From Flavicella marina (lineage in GTDB: Bacteria > Bacteroidota > Bacteroidia > Flavobacteriales > Flavobacteriaceae): a DNA stretch of 64,000 bases. Positions 45,033 through 54,550 of the stretch are shown piece by piece (position 1 is the stretch's first letter; each line of letters starts with the position of its first letter). The notes under the pieces are model-generated. The model had not been told where the DNA came from and made no database searches. It worked only from the letters and a program-made list of their open reading frames with translations. A program made the translations under genes and the position numbers. The stretch covers positions 186,001 to 250,000 of the forward strand of contig NZ_VYVA01000002.1 in the NCBI RefSeq assembly GCF_009193215.1. The letters are read 5' to 3'.

Positions 45033-48000
45033 GTGATGAGAAAAATTATTATTTCGACTTTGTTGAATCTTTTTACGTGTATGAATATCTATGCACAAGG
45101 AATGATTTCTTTTGATGCTGGTAGTACAGTGACCAAAGTCAATTTTGCAAACTTTAGTACATCTAAAGTTATCATTGCTAGTAATTACGAGGGAAATATA
45201 ATTGCATTTGATGGAACTGGAATAAAGCTATGGGAGACTGTTTTGTCTAACGGAATTATGAATCATGAAGTTTGGATTGATGATATCAATGAAGATGGAT
45301 ATGATGAGATTTTTGCTGCTAACGCCAACGGAACATTGTATTGTTTGAATAATAATGGTAGTATTTTGTGGGAGTTCAAGAAAAATGATGTTCCATTGAT
45401 ATCTGTTTGTGTAATACATAAAATAGGAGGAACTGATCCTTATGTCGTTTGTGGTGGTAATGATTTAAACATGTACTATGTTTCTTCTAATGGAGAATTG
45501 ATTGCTGAAATACCATCATCCTCTTATACAACAACATTAAGACCCAATGCAAAATGGGTAGATGATGGTACGTTACCATATAATGTACATACAATAAATT
45601 TTTTAAGACCATTACCTCAATCAGATGGTTCTGATAATTTATTGGTAGATGCAATTGTTTCAAATACCGATGCAAAAAGAGAGTTTTTTGAATTTGAACC
45701 AGAAGCAACTACTCCTTTAGACAATGCAGAGATTATAAACTGGGGACCAATAGGTGATTTAAAAGTTCGAAAAATGAACAATGTCGATGTCTTGTTAATG
45801 GGGTTTTCAGGAATCAAAAAAATTAAACATCTAGGGGTTATGAATTTAGAAACCCGCGATATTTCTTCAGTAAATCTAGATGTTGTTAAAACCAAATTAA
45901 CATCGGGTTATCGTGTTACGCAAAATGAATTGGTAGAAATAAACGGTACTTCGTTTATTTTTTCTTTAATCGGTGAACGTATTTATTTACTTCCAACTTC
46001 TTTAGAAATCTCAGAAGCTGAAGAACTGTCTAATTCTTTCTCTTTTAACGATATGTCTTATGATTTAACTAATAATAAAATTGTACTGGGAAGTATTCAG
46101 AGTGGTGGTAACCAAATTCATGTATTAGATTTGAACCATGCTGATTGGAAGACAGATTTTGAGTCATTCACTCCAGGTGGTAATATTGCATCCATTATTA
46201 GTAAATCAAATACTTTTTCTAGTAAATTAAAAACATATGATAAACCGAATTGGGAAAGAGAACCTTTATCTGTTTATATGATGTCGGAACCTTCAGACAA
46301 CAAGTTAAGCTCAGAAGCACTAGCCTTAAAATATAAATATGACAATGTAATACATTTAGGCTATAAATGGATGTCTAAAACACATGAATGGGACCGTTCA
46401 TCAATTGAAAGTGAAACTCTTAGAGAACAAAGAGACAGCAGGAAAGAGTATTCATTGACAGAAGTTGAAACGGTGGATCAGCTCAGCTCAGGATACAATA
46501 CGAATGGTTTGGTTACTTGGGGAGGTCATGGTGTCGATCCTTTTATGTTTGGGTTAGAAACTATCAAAAAAGTAGCAGATAATGGAAATGGAAAAAGGAA
46601 TATTTGGATTTGGCCTGAATTGACCATTTTACACAAAGAAACTTTTGACGAAGCTTTAGAAAAATTGTTTTATCCGCTGGCAGAATACGGAAGTAATTTG
46701 AAACTATTTTTAAGAAATAAACATGTTTTTTGGCAATCGTATATATACAAAAGTGATTGGTCTCGATTTTTATCAGGTGAATTTGCAGATGTATTGATTC
46801 CGTCTTTAGAAGAAACTTTAGATCAATCACAAGATTTAAGTTTGGCAGGGAGGTTAGGGCTTTGGACGAGTGGAGTCTCAAATGAATGGGGAACTAGAGC
46901 GGTAAGAGATAATGCAAGTTTTATGAGAAATAGACAGTTTTCACATCAAAATTTACCAAATCACTTTTTAAGAAACTCTATATTCCATTGTGCCTATGGC
47001 GCAAGGTATGTAAATAATTTTTCGCTCACTTCTGATTATTCTGAATATATGACACTTTTATGGGAAGTTTTGGGTACAGGAGCACTTTACATTCCAAAAG
47101 TAGATGAAATATTGAGTTTTTCTCCTGTTCATTTAAGTATGATTTCTCCAGATGAGCGTTATCTGAGAGAAGGAAATAGCATGAATGCTACTGTGCGATA
47201 TGATAAAGATTTTCACCCAGTGAATCCATTTGTGTTTAATAGGTTGAGTGCAGAATGGTCGGGGGCTCAAGTTCCGGATTATGATTTTTCAAAATATGCA
47301 TCAGATGTAAACGATAGAAGGTCTAACTTTTTAGCACCTTTTCCAAACGGAATGGTTTTGATAACGCCTCCACAAAATGGTATTTATGTCCAAGAAAATA
47401 AAGTAAGAGGAAGCTTAGAAGAACGGTTGCATCCATTTTATAGGGGGAAGTTAAAAGAATTTTACACAGACGGGAGACACTATTATTCTGCCGATGGTGT
47501 AGAAACATATAGTGCTGATCAATACGCGACTGTAGTAAAAGAAGCTATAGAAGAAGCCTCTGAAGATTTACCAATTAAAGTTACAGGAGATGTTGCTTGG
47601 GTAGTGGCTCAAACTGATGTACATCATTTTCGATTAACATTGATTGATAATGGATATTTGAATCCAAAAACCAAAACAGCTAAAATTGAGTTTAACAATG
47701 TTACTCCAGTAAAAATTACGGATTTAGTAACTAAAAAAATCTTGACTATTGGAGCCAATAAAACTTTTATTGGTGTTGAGGCTGGAATGTTCAGATTTAT
47801 TGATGTTGAATTTAGTAACTGGAATCCGCCTCTTTCGGTTAATAAGCAAGTAGAAATTGAACCAAAACTATATTTTTATCCGAATCCAACTAAGAACAAT
47901 ATAGTATTAAAAGGAGAACAAAGGTTCAATGGCATTGTTAAAATAATCAATGCAAATGGTCAAATTTTAAAATCCATAAAAGTTCAGAAAACCGCGTTTG

Positions 48001-48092
48001 AAGACCTTAGTTTGAATACAGAATTCTTGAATCCAGGCCTTTATTTCTTTTTTATAGATAATACACCTCAAAAAATCATCATTCATGAATAG
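45033..48092 (+). CDS. Large secreted propeller enzyme, candidate GH150 (lambda-carrageenase-like), with T9SS tail
   Basis: 1019 residues with a signal peptide (IISTLLNLFTCMNIYAQ). Residues about 25-400 form a PQQ/FG-GAP-like beta-propeller (DINEDGYDEIFAANANGTLYCLNNNGSILWEF). The C-terminal catalytic-type region has WGGHGVDPFMFG, WIWPELTILHKETFDEAL, KHVFWQSYIYK, WSRFLSGEFAD, AGRLGLWTSGV and RAVRDNASFMRNRQFSHQNLPNHFLRNSI. N-terminal propeller plus a novel C-terminal domain and a length near 940 without tail are what I recall for lambda-carrageenase of Pseudoalteromonas carrageenovora, so GH150 is the best guess; this could not be checked. The tail FYPNPTKNNIVLKG to the end is a T9SS sorting domain. 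Its stop overlaps the next start by 8 bases. Confidence 0.6.
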   Translation: MMRKIIISTLLNLFTCMNIYAQGMISFDAGSTVTKVNFANFSTSKVIIASNYEGNIIAFDGTGIKLWETVLSNGIMNHEVWIDDINEDGYDEIFAANANGTLYCLNNNGSILWEFKKNDVPLISVCVIHKIGGTDPYVVCGGNDLNMYYVSSNGELIAEIPSSSYTTTLRPNAKWVDDGTLPYNVHTINFLRPLPQSDGSDNLLVDAIVSNTDAKREFFEFEPEATTPLDNAEIINWGPIGDLKVRKMNNVDVLLMGFSGIKKIKHLGVMNLETRDISSVNLDVVKTKLTSGYRVTQNELVEINGTSFIFSLIGERIYLLPTSLEISEAEELSNSFSFNDMSYDLTNNKIVLGSIQSGGNQIHVLDLNHADWKTDFESFTPGGNIASIISKSNTFSSKLKTYDKPNWEREPLSVYMMSEPSDNKLSSEALALKYKYDNVIHLGYKWMSKTHEWDRSSIESETLREQRDSRKEYSLTEVETVDQLSSGYNTNGLVTWGGHGVDPFMFGLETIKKVADNGNGKRNIWIWPELTILHKETFDEALEKLFYPLAEYGSNLKLFLRNKHVFWQSYIYKSDWSRFLSGEFADVLIPSLEETLDQSQDLSLAGRLGLWTSGVSNEWGTRAVRDNASFMRNRQFSHQNLPNHFLRNSIFHCAYGARYVNNFSLTSDYSEYMTLLWEVLGTGALYIPKVDEILSFSPVHLSMISPDERYLREGNSMNATVRYDKDFHPVNPFVFNRLSAEWSGAQVPDYDFSKYASDVNDRRSNFLAPFPNGMVLITPPQNGIYVQENKVRGSLEERLHPFYRGKLKEFYTDGRHYYSADGVETYSADQYATVVKEAIEEASEDLPIKVTGDVAWVVAQTDVHHFRLTLIDNGYLNPKTKTAKIEFNNVTPVKITDLVTKKILTIGANKTFIGVEAGMFRFIDVEFSNWNPPLSVNKQVEIEPKLYFYPNPTKNNIVLKGEQRFNGIVKIINANGQILKSIKVQKTAFEDLSLNTEFLNPGLYFFFIDNTPQKIIIHE

Positions 48093-50898
48093 ATTATTAA
48101 ATATTAGTATCCTCATTTGCATATTGTCGAGTACATCAATAGTTGCTCAAAAAAACAAATATATATCGAGTATAGAGACTGGGAAAACAATTACAAAAGT
48201 AGTTCTAGCAAAACAAAAGAAAGACAAATTCATTATTGCAAGTTCGTATGATGGAGCGATTTTGGCAACGGATTATAAAGGTGAAATTTATTGGAAAAAA
48301 GAACTGTCTGATGGAATTATCAATCACGAAATCCTTGCAGAAGACATTACGGGTGACAAAGTAGATGAGATTCTAATTGTTAATGGAAGAGGTGAATTGA
48401 TTTGTTTAGATATTCAAGGAAATCTTGTTTGGAAATTTAAACAAAACGATGTGCCATTCATTTCATTGTGTGTGATTCACGAAAAAGGATGGAAAAACCC
48501 CTATATTGTTGTAGGAGGAAATGATTTGAATATTTACTATGTGTCCACTGAAGGTAAGTTGTTACATGAAATTCCTTCTAGCAGTTATAAAACTAAATTA
48601 CGACCTAATAAAAAATGGATGGATGATGGTACTTTGACCTATAACGTGCATAGTGTCAATTTTTTACGGGCACTTCCTCAAAAAGATGGTTCGGATATAT
48701 TGCTTTTGGATGGAATTGTATCCAATACAGACAAAAAAAGAGAATTATTTCAATTCAAGCCAAATGCTTTAAAACCCTTTACATCTTCACTTTTAGATTG
48801 GGGACCTATTGGTGATTCAAGGGTGAGAAAAATAGATGATTCTGAAGAAAATTATATGTTGTTTGGTTTTTCAGGTATCAAGCCAAATTACCATCTTGGA
48901 GTTTACAATCCACAAACCAAAAAAAATAAATCGATTAGCCTTAATGCAATCAAACCGAAAATTCAATTTGGGTATCGAGTAACACAAACAGAATTGGTCA
49001 CTATAGATGGACAAGAATTGTTTTTCGTGTTGTTAGGAGAGCGTGTTTATTTGGTGCCGAAGTCATTAAATGTGAGCAAGTCAGAGTTAATAGAAGGGAA
49101 GTTTTCTTACAATGATATGTGCTATGACACAAAGGAACAAAAGATAATTTTAGCAAGTGTACAAAGTGGAGGTAGTCAGATTCATATCATCGACTTGAAT
49201 CATAAGAAATGGAAAAAAGAATTTAAAAACTTCGTTCCGGAAGGCAATATTAGTTCGATTCTTAAAAAATCAGAGAGAATACAAAAATTAGTATCAATCT
49301 ATAAAAAACCAAATTGGGAAAAAGAACAGGAAACACTTATCATGATGTCTCCACCCAAAGATAAGTTTCTATCACAGGCTTCAATTGCAAAAATGAGTGC
49401 CTATGATAACTTAAAATTTATGGGGTATCAATTTATGAAAGAATCACATGAATGGGATAGGTCTGGAATTGAGAGTAATACATTAAGAACTCAACGAGAT
49501 AATAGAAAATCCTATTCAGCATCAGAAACAACTGTGGTAAATAAATTGAGTAAAGGTTACAATCAGAATGGATTGGTGGCTTGGGGTGGTCATGGAGTAG
49601 ATCCTTTTATGTATGGCACTGAAACCATAAAAAAAGTAATAGATAAAGGTGATGGAAAAATGTCGGTTTGGATTTGGCCTGAACTAACAATTTTACATAA
49701 AAAGACATTTGATGAGGCACTGGATAAATTGTTTTATCCGCTAGCTGAATATGGTGCTACCCACAATGCGAAGTTGTTTTTAAGAAGTAAACATGTATTT
49801 TGGCAATCTTATATCTACAAAAAAGAATGGTCACGATTTTTATCAGGTGAATTCGCAGATACATTCGTACCCGCATTAGAAGAAACATTGGATCAAACAC
49901 AAGATTTAAGTGTTGCAGGTCGTTTGGGACTTTGGACATCAGGTGTAGCCAATGATTGGGGGAGTAGAGCAGTTAGAGACAATGCTTCTTTTATGAGAAA
50001 CAGACAGTTTTCGCATCAAAACTTACCGAATCACTTTTTAAGAAATTCAATTTACCATATGTCATATGGTGCAAAATATATCAATAATTTTACGGTACAA
50101 TCTGCTTATACCGATTATATGTCTTTGGTTTGGGATTTGGCAGGAAAAGGAGTGATTTATATCCCCAAAAGAAATGAGATTTTAAGTTTTTCTCCTGTGC
50201 ACTTGAGTATGTTAGAGCCAGATGAAAGATATGTAAGAGAAGGGAATAGTATGAATGCAACTATTCGATATGACAAAAATTTTCATCCACAGAATCCTTT
50301 TGTGTTTAATAGGCTAAGCTCTGATTGGTCTGGTGCTGAAGTTCCTGAATATGATTTTTCTAAATTCGCTTCGGGTGTTAAAGATAGAAGATTGAACTTT
50401 TTACCGTCGTATCCAAATGGAATGGTCTTAATTACACCTCCACAAACAGGATCTTTTGTACAACAAAATGCTACTAGAGGTAGAATGGAAGATTACTTAC
50501 ATCCTTTTTACAAAGGTAAATTAAAAGAATACTTTACAGACGGTAGGTATTATTATTCTGCAGATGGTAAAGAAAGGTATAATGCAGCTGAATACTATGT
50601 TAAAGTAAAAAATGATATTGAAGAAGCATCTAAGTTATTACCGATTACTGTTAAAGGGAATGTTGCTTGGGTAGTGTCACAGTCTGATGCAAAACATTTG
50701 AGACTTACAATTATAGATAATGGGTATATCAATCCAAAAGATCGAGTAGCAGAAATACAATTCAATGGATTGAAAGTAAAAACGATAATAGACTTAATTA
50801 CTAAAGAGACATTTAAACTAAAAAATGGTCAAGCACAAATTAATGTTTCAGCTGGAATGTTCCGTTTTATAGATGTGGAGTTATCTCAAGAATTTTGA
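48085..50898 (+). CDS. Paralogue of the preceding candidate GH150 enzyme, without T9SS tail
   Basis: 937 residues with its own signal peptide (ISILICILSSTSIVAQ). It aligns along its whole length with the preceding protein: propeller (GDKVDEILIVNGRGELICLDIQGNLVWKF) and catalytic-type blocks WGGHGVDPFMYG, WIWPELTILHKKTFDEAL, WSRFLSGEFAD, AGRLGLWTSGVAND and HQNLPNHFLRNSI, and both share AGMFRFIDVE. It ends soon after AGMFRFIDVE, exactly where the partner's T9SS tail would begin, so it should stay in the periplasm. The ATG overlaps the upstream stop (shared bases 48085-48092), implying translational coupling. GH150 assignment is tentative as for the partner; the tandem duplication itself is certain. 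Confidence 0.6.
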   Translation: MNRLLNISILICILSSTSIVAQKNKYISSIETGKTITKVVLAKQKKDKFIIASSYDGAILATDYKGEIYWKKELSDGIINHEILAEDITGDKVDEILIVNGRGELICLDIQGNLVWKFKQNDVPFISLCVIHEKGWKNPYIVVGGNDLNIYYVSTEGKLLHEIPSSSYKTKLRPNKKWMDDGTLTYNVHSVNFLRALPQKDGSDILLLDGIVSNTDKKRELFQFKPNALKPFTSSLLDWGPIGDSRVRKIDDSEENYMLFGFSGIKPNYHLGVYNPQTKKNKSISLNAIKPKIQFGYRVTQTELVTIDGQELFFVLLGERVYLVPKSLNVSKSELIEGKFSYNDMCYDTKEQKIILASVQSGGSQIHIIDLNHKKWKKEFKNFVPEGNISSILKKSERIQKLVSIYKKPNWEKEQETLIMMSPPKDKFLSQASIAKMSAYDNLKFMGYQFMKESHEWDRSGIESNTLRTQRDNRKSYSASETTVVNKLSKGYNQNGLVAWGGHGVDPFMYGTETIKKVIDKGDGKMSVWIWPELTILHKKTFDEALDKLFYPLAEYGATHNAKLFLRSKHVFWQSYIYKKEWSRFLSGEFADTFVPALEETLDQTQDLSVAGRLGLWTSGVANDWGSRAVRDNASFMRNRQFSHQNLPNHFLRNSIYHMSYGAKYINNFTVQSAYTDYMSLVWDLAGKGVIYIPKRNEILSFSPVHLSMLEPDERYVREGNSMNATIRYDKNFHPQNPFVFNRLSSDWSGAEVPEYDFSKFASGVKDRRLNFLPSYPNGMVLITPPQTGSFVQQNATRGRMEDYLHPFYKGKLKEYFTDGRYYYSADGKERYNAAEYYVKVKNDIEEASKLLPITVKGNVAWVVSQSDAKHLRLTIIDNGYINPKDRVAEIQFNGLKVKTIIDLITKETFKLKNGQAQINVSAGMFRFIDVELSQEF

Positions 50899-50932
50899 TT
50901 CAAATAGTTGTTTAGATGTTTTATCTTAAACT

Positions 50933-52204
50933 TTAAAATAATGTGTATCCTAGAATTAGGGATTGTTTGTTAAGGTTCATTTTCCAATCGGAGTTTCCAT
51001 TTAATTTTCTTGATGTATGTAACCTGAGTTCTATGGATAGTTTTTTATTGTATTTATAGCCAACACCGAAGAAAACTGCACCTGAAATGTCGTAGTATAT
51101 TTCTCCATTATGATAAATTGTTCTTTCGAAAACTTGATCAAAGTATTCGTAATAATAGGTGTGTTGGAATGATTCAGTTTTAATAAATTCATTATCCTTA
51201 TAGTTTCTCAAATTAAGTGTTAAACCCAAATTAAAAAAGACCATCGATTTTTTATTATATGGATAATTATATCTTAAGGCCAAGTTTATTTCATTTTCTT
51301 TATAAATACCAGAATATGTTGTACCTTCTAAGTAATCACCAGTACTAAACTGATCTTCAATCGAAAATGAGTTATAGTTATAACCAAGAACGAATCTATA
51401 CTTGCTTACGGATCTTCCATATTCCAGTTCAGCCCCTAAGCGATAACCAATTTGAATAGTAGAACCAATTATTTCATTTGGAACACCCGAATATCTTAGT
51501 TCTAATGCATTTAAATCTATTCCAGAATTTATATTTAGATGCAGTTCATTTTTCTTTTTGTATTTAGACACAACGAAAACTTCTTCGTTAGGAGCGATAC
51601 AAGTATTGTATTTCTTAAATAATTTTTCTAATGATTTTTTTTCGTATTTCAACCATTCTAAATGTTTGTATTTGATGTTTTCACATTTCAAACTATTAAA
51701 AAGTTGTTGACGAAACATATTGTTTTCACGTACAACAATACGATTAGGTTTTAAGTAAAATTTTCTAACTAACTGTTCTATAGATTGTTCTTTTGTTTTG
51801 TAAAAGAATTTATCAATATCATCAAATCGATAAAGATAAAGTGAAGCTTGACCAGTCATTAAAACCTTTAAAAATATTGTCTCCTCATGAAAAATAGGGT
51901 TTTTATCAAGGTCTAAATAGAATTCATCATAACCAGACCTTTCAATTTTACCAGTAAATCGAATGTATTTTTGATCATCTAAATAAGAGAACTTCTTTAT
52001 TTCTAAAATACTGGCTTCAATTTCTTCAGTATCCAAAGCTATTTTATAAACCACTTTTTTCGGAGTATCTAGGTTTGATTCAATTTTAATATAACATTCA
52101 ATTTTTTCATCTTTATTATTAATAATATAACCTTTTTCAAATAAAGATTGTGAGAATGAATTTGCAGAAAAGAGAATAAAAAAGGAAAGGATTTGCTTTG
52201 TCAT
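50933..52204 (-). CDS. Outer-membrane beta-barrel protein of unknown function (paralogue A)
   Basis: 423 residues from the ATG at 52204; upstream ATGs at 52228 and 52222 lengthen the signal peptide, but aligning with paralogue B supports this one. After the signal peptide (LSFFILFSANSFSQ), an N-terminal domain (about 20-205) starts with FEKGYIINNKDEKIECYI and contains YIRFTGKIERSG, LYLYRFDDIDKFFY, and NMFRQQLFNSLKCENIKYKHLEWLKYE. From about 215 alternating strands typical of an outer-membrane barrel follow (YRLGAELEYGRSVSKYRFVLGYNYNSFS). It ends in LILGYTLF, with the terminal Phe used by the BAM machinery. Function unknown; a related copy lies at 53136-54398. Confidence 0.7.
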   Translation of the reverse strand: MTKQILSFFILFSANSFSQSLFEKGYIINNKDEKIECYIKIESNLDTPKKVVYKIALDTEEIEASILEIKKFSYLDDQKYIRFTGKIERSGYDEFYLDLDKNPIFHEETIFLKVLMTGQASLYLYRFDDIDKFFYKTKEQSIEQLVRKFYLKPNRIVVRENNMFRQQLFNSLKCENIKYKHLEWLKYEKKSLEKLFKKYNTCIAPNEEVFVVSKYKKKNELHLNINSGIDLNALELRYSGVPNEIIGSTIQIGYRLGAELEYGRSVSKYRFVLGYNYNSFSIEDQFSTGDYLEGTTYSGIYKENEINLALRYNYPYNKKSMVFFNLGLTLNLRNYKDNEFIKTESFQHTYYYEYFDQVFERTIYHNGEIYYDISGAVFFGVGYKYNKKLSIELRLHTSRKLNGNSDWKMNLNKQSLILGYTLF

Positions 52205-52241
52205 GGTTTTGCTAAATTTCATCAGCAAATATTATTTTTTG

Positions 52242-52268
52242 ACACTATTTATATAGTACATATAGTGT
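52242..52268. promoter_or_regulatory. Inverted repeat upstream of paralogue A
   Basis: ACACTAT (52242-52248) and ATAGTGT (52262-52268) are perfectly complementary with a 13-base AT-rich spacer, about 40 bases before the gene start. Candidate operator; the role is inferred. Confidence 0.3.
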
Positions 52269-52345
52269 TAATCGTAACAACATATGGTTTTGTAAATGCA
52301 AAAAAAATGTGATATCCTTTATTGTTAATTGAAGTAATAGGAGTT

Positions 52346-52900
52346 TTATTTCCATTTGATACCACAGCCCATGCTTGGCAATTCTTTACCTGTATATGCT
52401 TGTTCTTCAAGAAGTAAATTCATGGCGTTTTTTAGATCTTTGCCGCTCACGGGAATAGAATTCCCTGGTCTTGAATCGTCTAATTGCCCATGATAATGGA
52501 TATTTAAATTTTTGTCAAACAAAAAGATATCCGGTGTGCATGCAGCATCGTAAGCTTTGGCAACTTCTTGAGTTTCGTCATATAAATATGGAAATGGATA
52601 ACCAACCTCTAGGGCAAGTTCTTTCATTTTATCGGGACTGTCTTGTGGGTAGTTTACTATGTCATTACTGCTTATTGCAATAAAATTGATTCCTTTTGCT
52701 TGGTACTCATTCGCAAGTTTTACCAAAAATTCGTTGATGTGAATTACATAAGGGCAATGGTTGCAAATAAACAAAATTAAAGTTCCTTTGCTTCCTTTTG
52801 ATTCTTGTAAAGAAACATAAGTCTCCGTTAGTGTATTCAATAACTTAAAATCTGGAGCTTTTTTATTTGATGCAAACGGATTTGATGCTGTAAGTGCCAT
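52346..52900 (-). CDS. Thioredoxin-family (AhpC/TSA-like) protein
   Basis: About 184 residues from the ATG at 52900 (MALTASNPFASNKKAPDFKLLNTL), where relatives begin; an upstream ATG adds six residues. The thioredoxin-fold blocks are GTLILFICNHCPYVIHINEFL, in which CNHCP is the redox-active CxxC, INFIAISSNDIVNYPQDSPDKM, and EVAKAYDAACTPDIFLFDKNLNIHYHGQLDDSRPG. The protein ends MGCGIKWK. No signal peptide, so cytoplasmic. Its role is probably disulfide or peroxide reduction; the partner is unknown. It lies between the two outer-membrane paralogues on the same strand, with gaps over 100 bases on both sides. Confidence 0.85.
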   Translation of the reverse strand: MALTASNPFASNKKAPDFKLLNTLTETYVSLQESKGSKGTLILFICNHCPYVIHINEFLVKLANEYQAKGINFIAISSNDIVNYPQDSPDKMKELALEVGYPFPYLYDETQEVAKAYDAACTPDIFLFDKNLNIHYHGQLDDSRPGNSIPVSGKDLKNAMNLLLEEQAYTGKELPSMGCGIKWK

Positions 52901-53135
52901 AGTATTTGTTTTAGGCAAAGATAAAAGAATCTCTTATGTATATGATTCCAAGAATCAATAAAATCAAGATTAAAAAATAATAAAATAGAAAAACATTGAT
53001 CGTTGTTGAGTTGACTCATGGTATGTTTTACGATAGAAAAAAATATGTCTTTTTGATGTTGAAGAATTTTCTTAGAGTAAAAAATGGAAATACTAGAAGT
53101 TGCCTAACATCTAATTGAGTGATGTCTCTATTGCA

Positions 53136-54398
53136 TTAGAATAGGGTGTAACCAAATATAAGATTTTGTCTAGCCAAGCTACCTGTCCATAGATTTCTGT
53201 TTAAAACATCTGTTTCAACGGCTGTAAACCGTAATTCAATTGAGTACTTTTCTTTAAATTTATAACCCAAACCAATTTCAAAGCTACCTAATGCTGTTTT
53301 GTGTTCATTATCTGTATATTGTAGGTTTTCAGTACGAACTCCATTAAAAAAACTATCTCTATATAGTTTTGTTGATACACCATCAGAATTTTGAGTTGAT
53401 GGAAAACCAAACCCATAATTACCGTTGATAAAAAAGGCTGATTTTTCGTTTGCTCTATATTTATATCTTAATCCTATACTTACTTCAAATATGGAATATG
53501 TCCCTGAAAAATATGAAGCTTCATCAAAATAGCCTTTGTAACTAAAACTTGAGTATTTAGGTTCAAGTATTACGCTATAAGAATAATTAAAATATGGGAT
53601 TACAGCTTCAATTTCTGCACCAATTCTATAACCAAATTCATTTGCTGTGCCAGCATCATTAAAATTGTACCTTAAGTTTTGTAATCTGAGTTGATTGTAA
53701 GTTACTCCAGGTAGAATGTTTAAGTGAATGTAATCCATAAATTTTGTTTTCATATGGTTTTCATTTTCGTTGACATAATCTGGGTTGATACAAACATTGT
53801 ATTTTTCAAAATATTTTGCCAAATCTTTTGATTCATATTTCAACCATTCTAAACGATTGGTTTTTAAATCATCACATTTCAACGAATTGAAAAGTTGTTG
53901 CCTATACATGTTGTTTTCTTTGTAAGTGGTTCTAGAAGTGTTTAGGTATGTTATTTTAACCAAAGGTTCTATGGGAGTTTCGAAGGCTGAGAAAAAGAAT
54001 TTGTTGATCTCTTCAAATCGGTATACATACAAACTTGCTGTTCCTGAAATGACTTCTTCTAAAAATATTGTTTCAACGTTGAATTTAGGTTTGTTTTCAG
54101 TTGTTAAATCATCAATTTCCTTTTTAGAACGTTCAATTTTTCCAGTATAACGAATGAATTTAGATTGACCGATTAATGAGAATTCCTTCATGTCATCGAT
54201 TGATAAGGTTTTCTCTGTTGCTCCTTCAGAAGATTTGTATATTATTTCATAAGGGGTGTCAGACCAACCTTGATTGAGAATCAAACATTCGGTTTTTTTA
54301 TTTTTATTATCGATGATATAACCTTTTTCAAATTTGCTTTGTGAATTAGCATAAATAAAAGATAAAAGGAAAACAAATGCGAAATATTTTTTTTTCAT
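53136..54398 (-). CDS. Outer-membrane beta-barrel protein of unknown function (paralogue B)
   Basis: 420 residues. Signal peptide (FAFVFLLSFIYANSQ), then the same N-terminal domain as paralogue A: FEKGYIIDNKNKKTECLI, FIRYTGKIERSK, LYVYRFEEINKFFF, and NMYRQQLFNSLKCDDLKTNRLEWLKYESKDLAKYFEKYNVCI. A beta-barrel half follows (GYRIGAEIEAVIPYFNYSYSVILEPKYSSFSYKG) and the protein ends LIFGYTLF with the outer-membrane terminal Phe. The last about 80 residues contain GLGYKFKEKYSIELRFTAVE. Function unknown. It and paralogue A flank the thioredoxin-like gene; a duplication around that gene is likely. Confidence 0.7.
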   Translation of the reverse strand: MKKKYFAFVFLLSFIYANSQSKFEKGYIIDNKNKKTECLILNQGWSDTPYEIIYKSSEGATEKTLSIDDMKEFSLIGQSKFIRYTGKIERSKKEIDDLTTENKPKFNVETIFLEEVISGTASLYVYRFEEINKFFFSAFETPIEPLVKITYLNTSRTTYKENNMYRQQLFNSLKCDDLKTNRLEWLKYESKDLAKYFEKYNVCINPDYVNENENHMKTKFMDYIHLNILPGVTYNQLRLQNLRYNFNDAGTANEFGYRIGAEIEAVIPYFNYSYSVILEPKYSSFSYKGYFDEASYFSGTYSIFEVSIGLRYKYRANEKSAFFINGNYGFGFPSTQNSDGVSTKLYRDSFFNGVRTENLQYTDNEHKTALGSFEIGLGYKFKEKYSIELRFTAVETDVLNRNLWTGSLARQNLIFGYTLF

Positions 54399-54550
54399 TT
54401 CTTAAAGTAATTTTTAATTGAATGACAATTATAGAGTTTTGTCATTTATTGAGGGAGATGTTTTTTTATTATTTAGAGAACAAATGGTTTATTGTTTCTT
54501 TGTTGTAAGTTATGTAGAGTGTTTCCTACAAAATAGAAAAACTATTTTTA

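Noticed and set aside
52922-53010. Short hydrophobic minus-strand frame (about 30 residues) between the thioredoxin-like gene and paralogue B
   Set aside because: The hydrophobic frame has no ATG, GTG or TTG start; its leucine/isoleucine richness follows from AT-rich DNA.
50933-54398. The two outer-membrane paralogues as SusC-like transporters
   Set aside because: About 420 residues is far too short for a TonB-dependent receptor and no plug or TonB box is seen.
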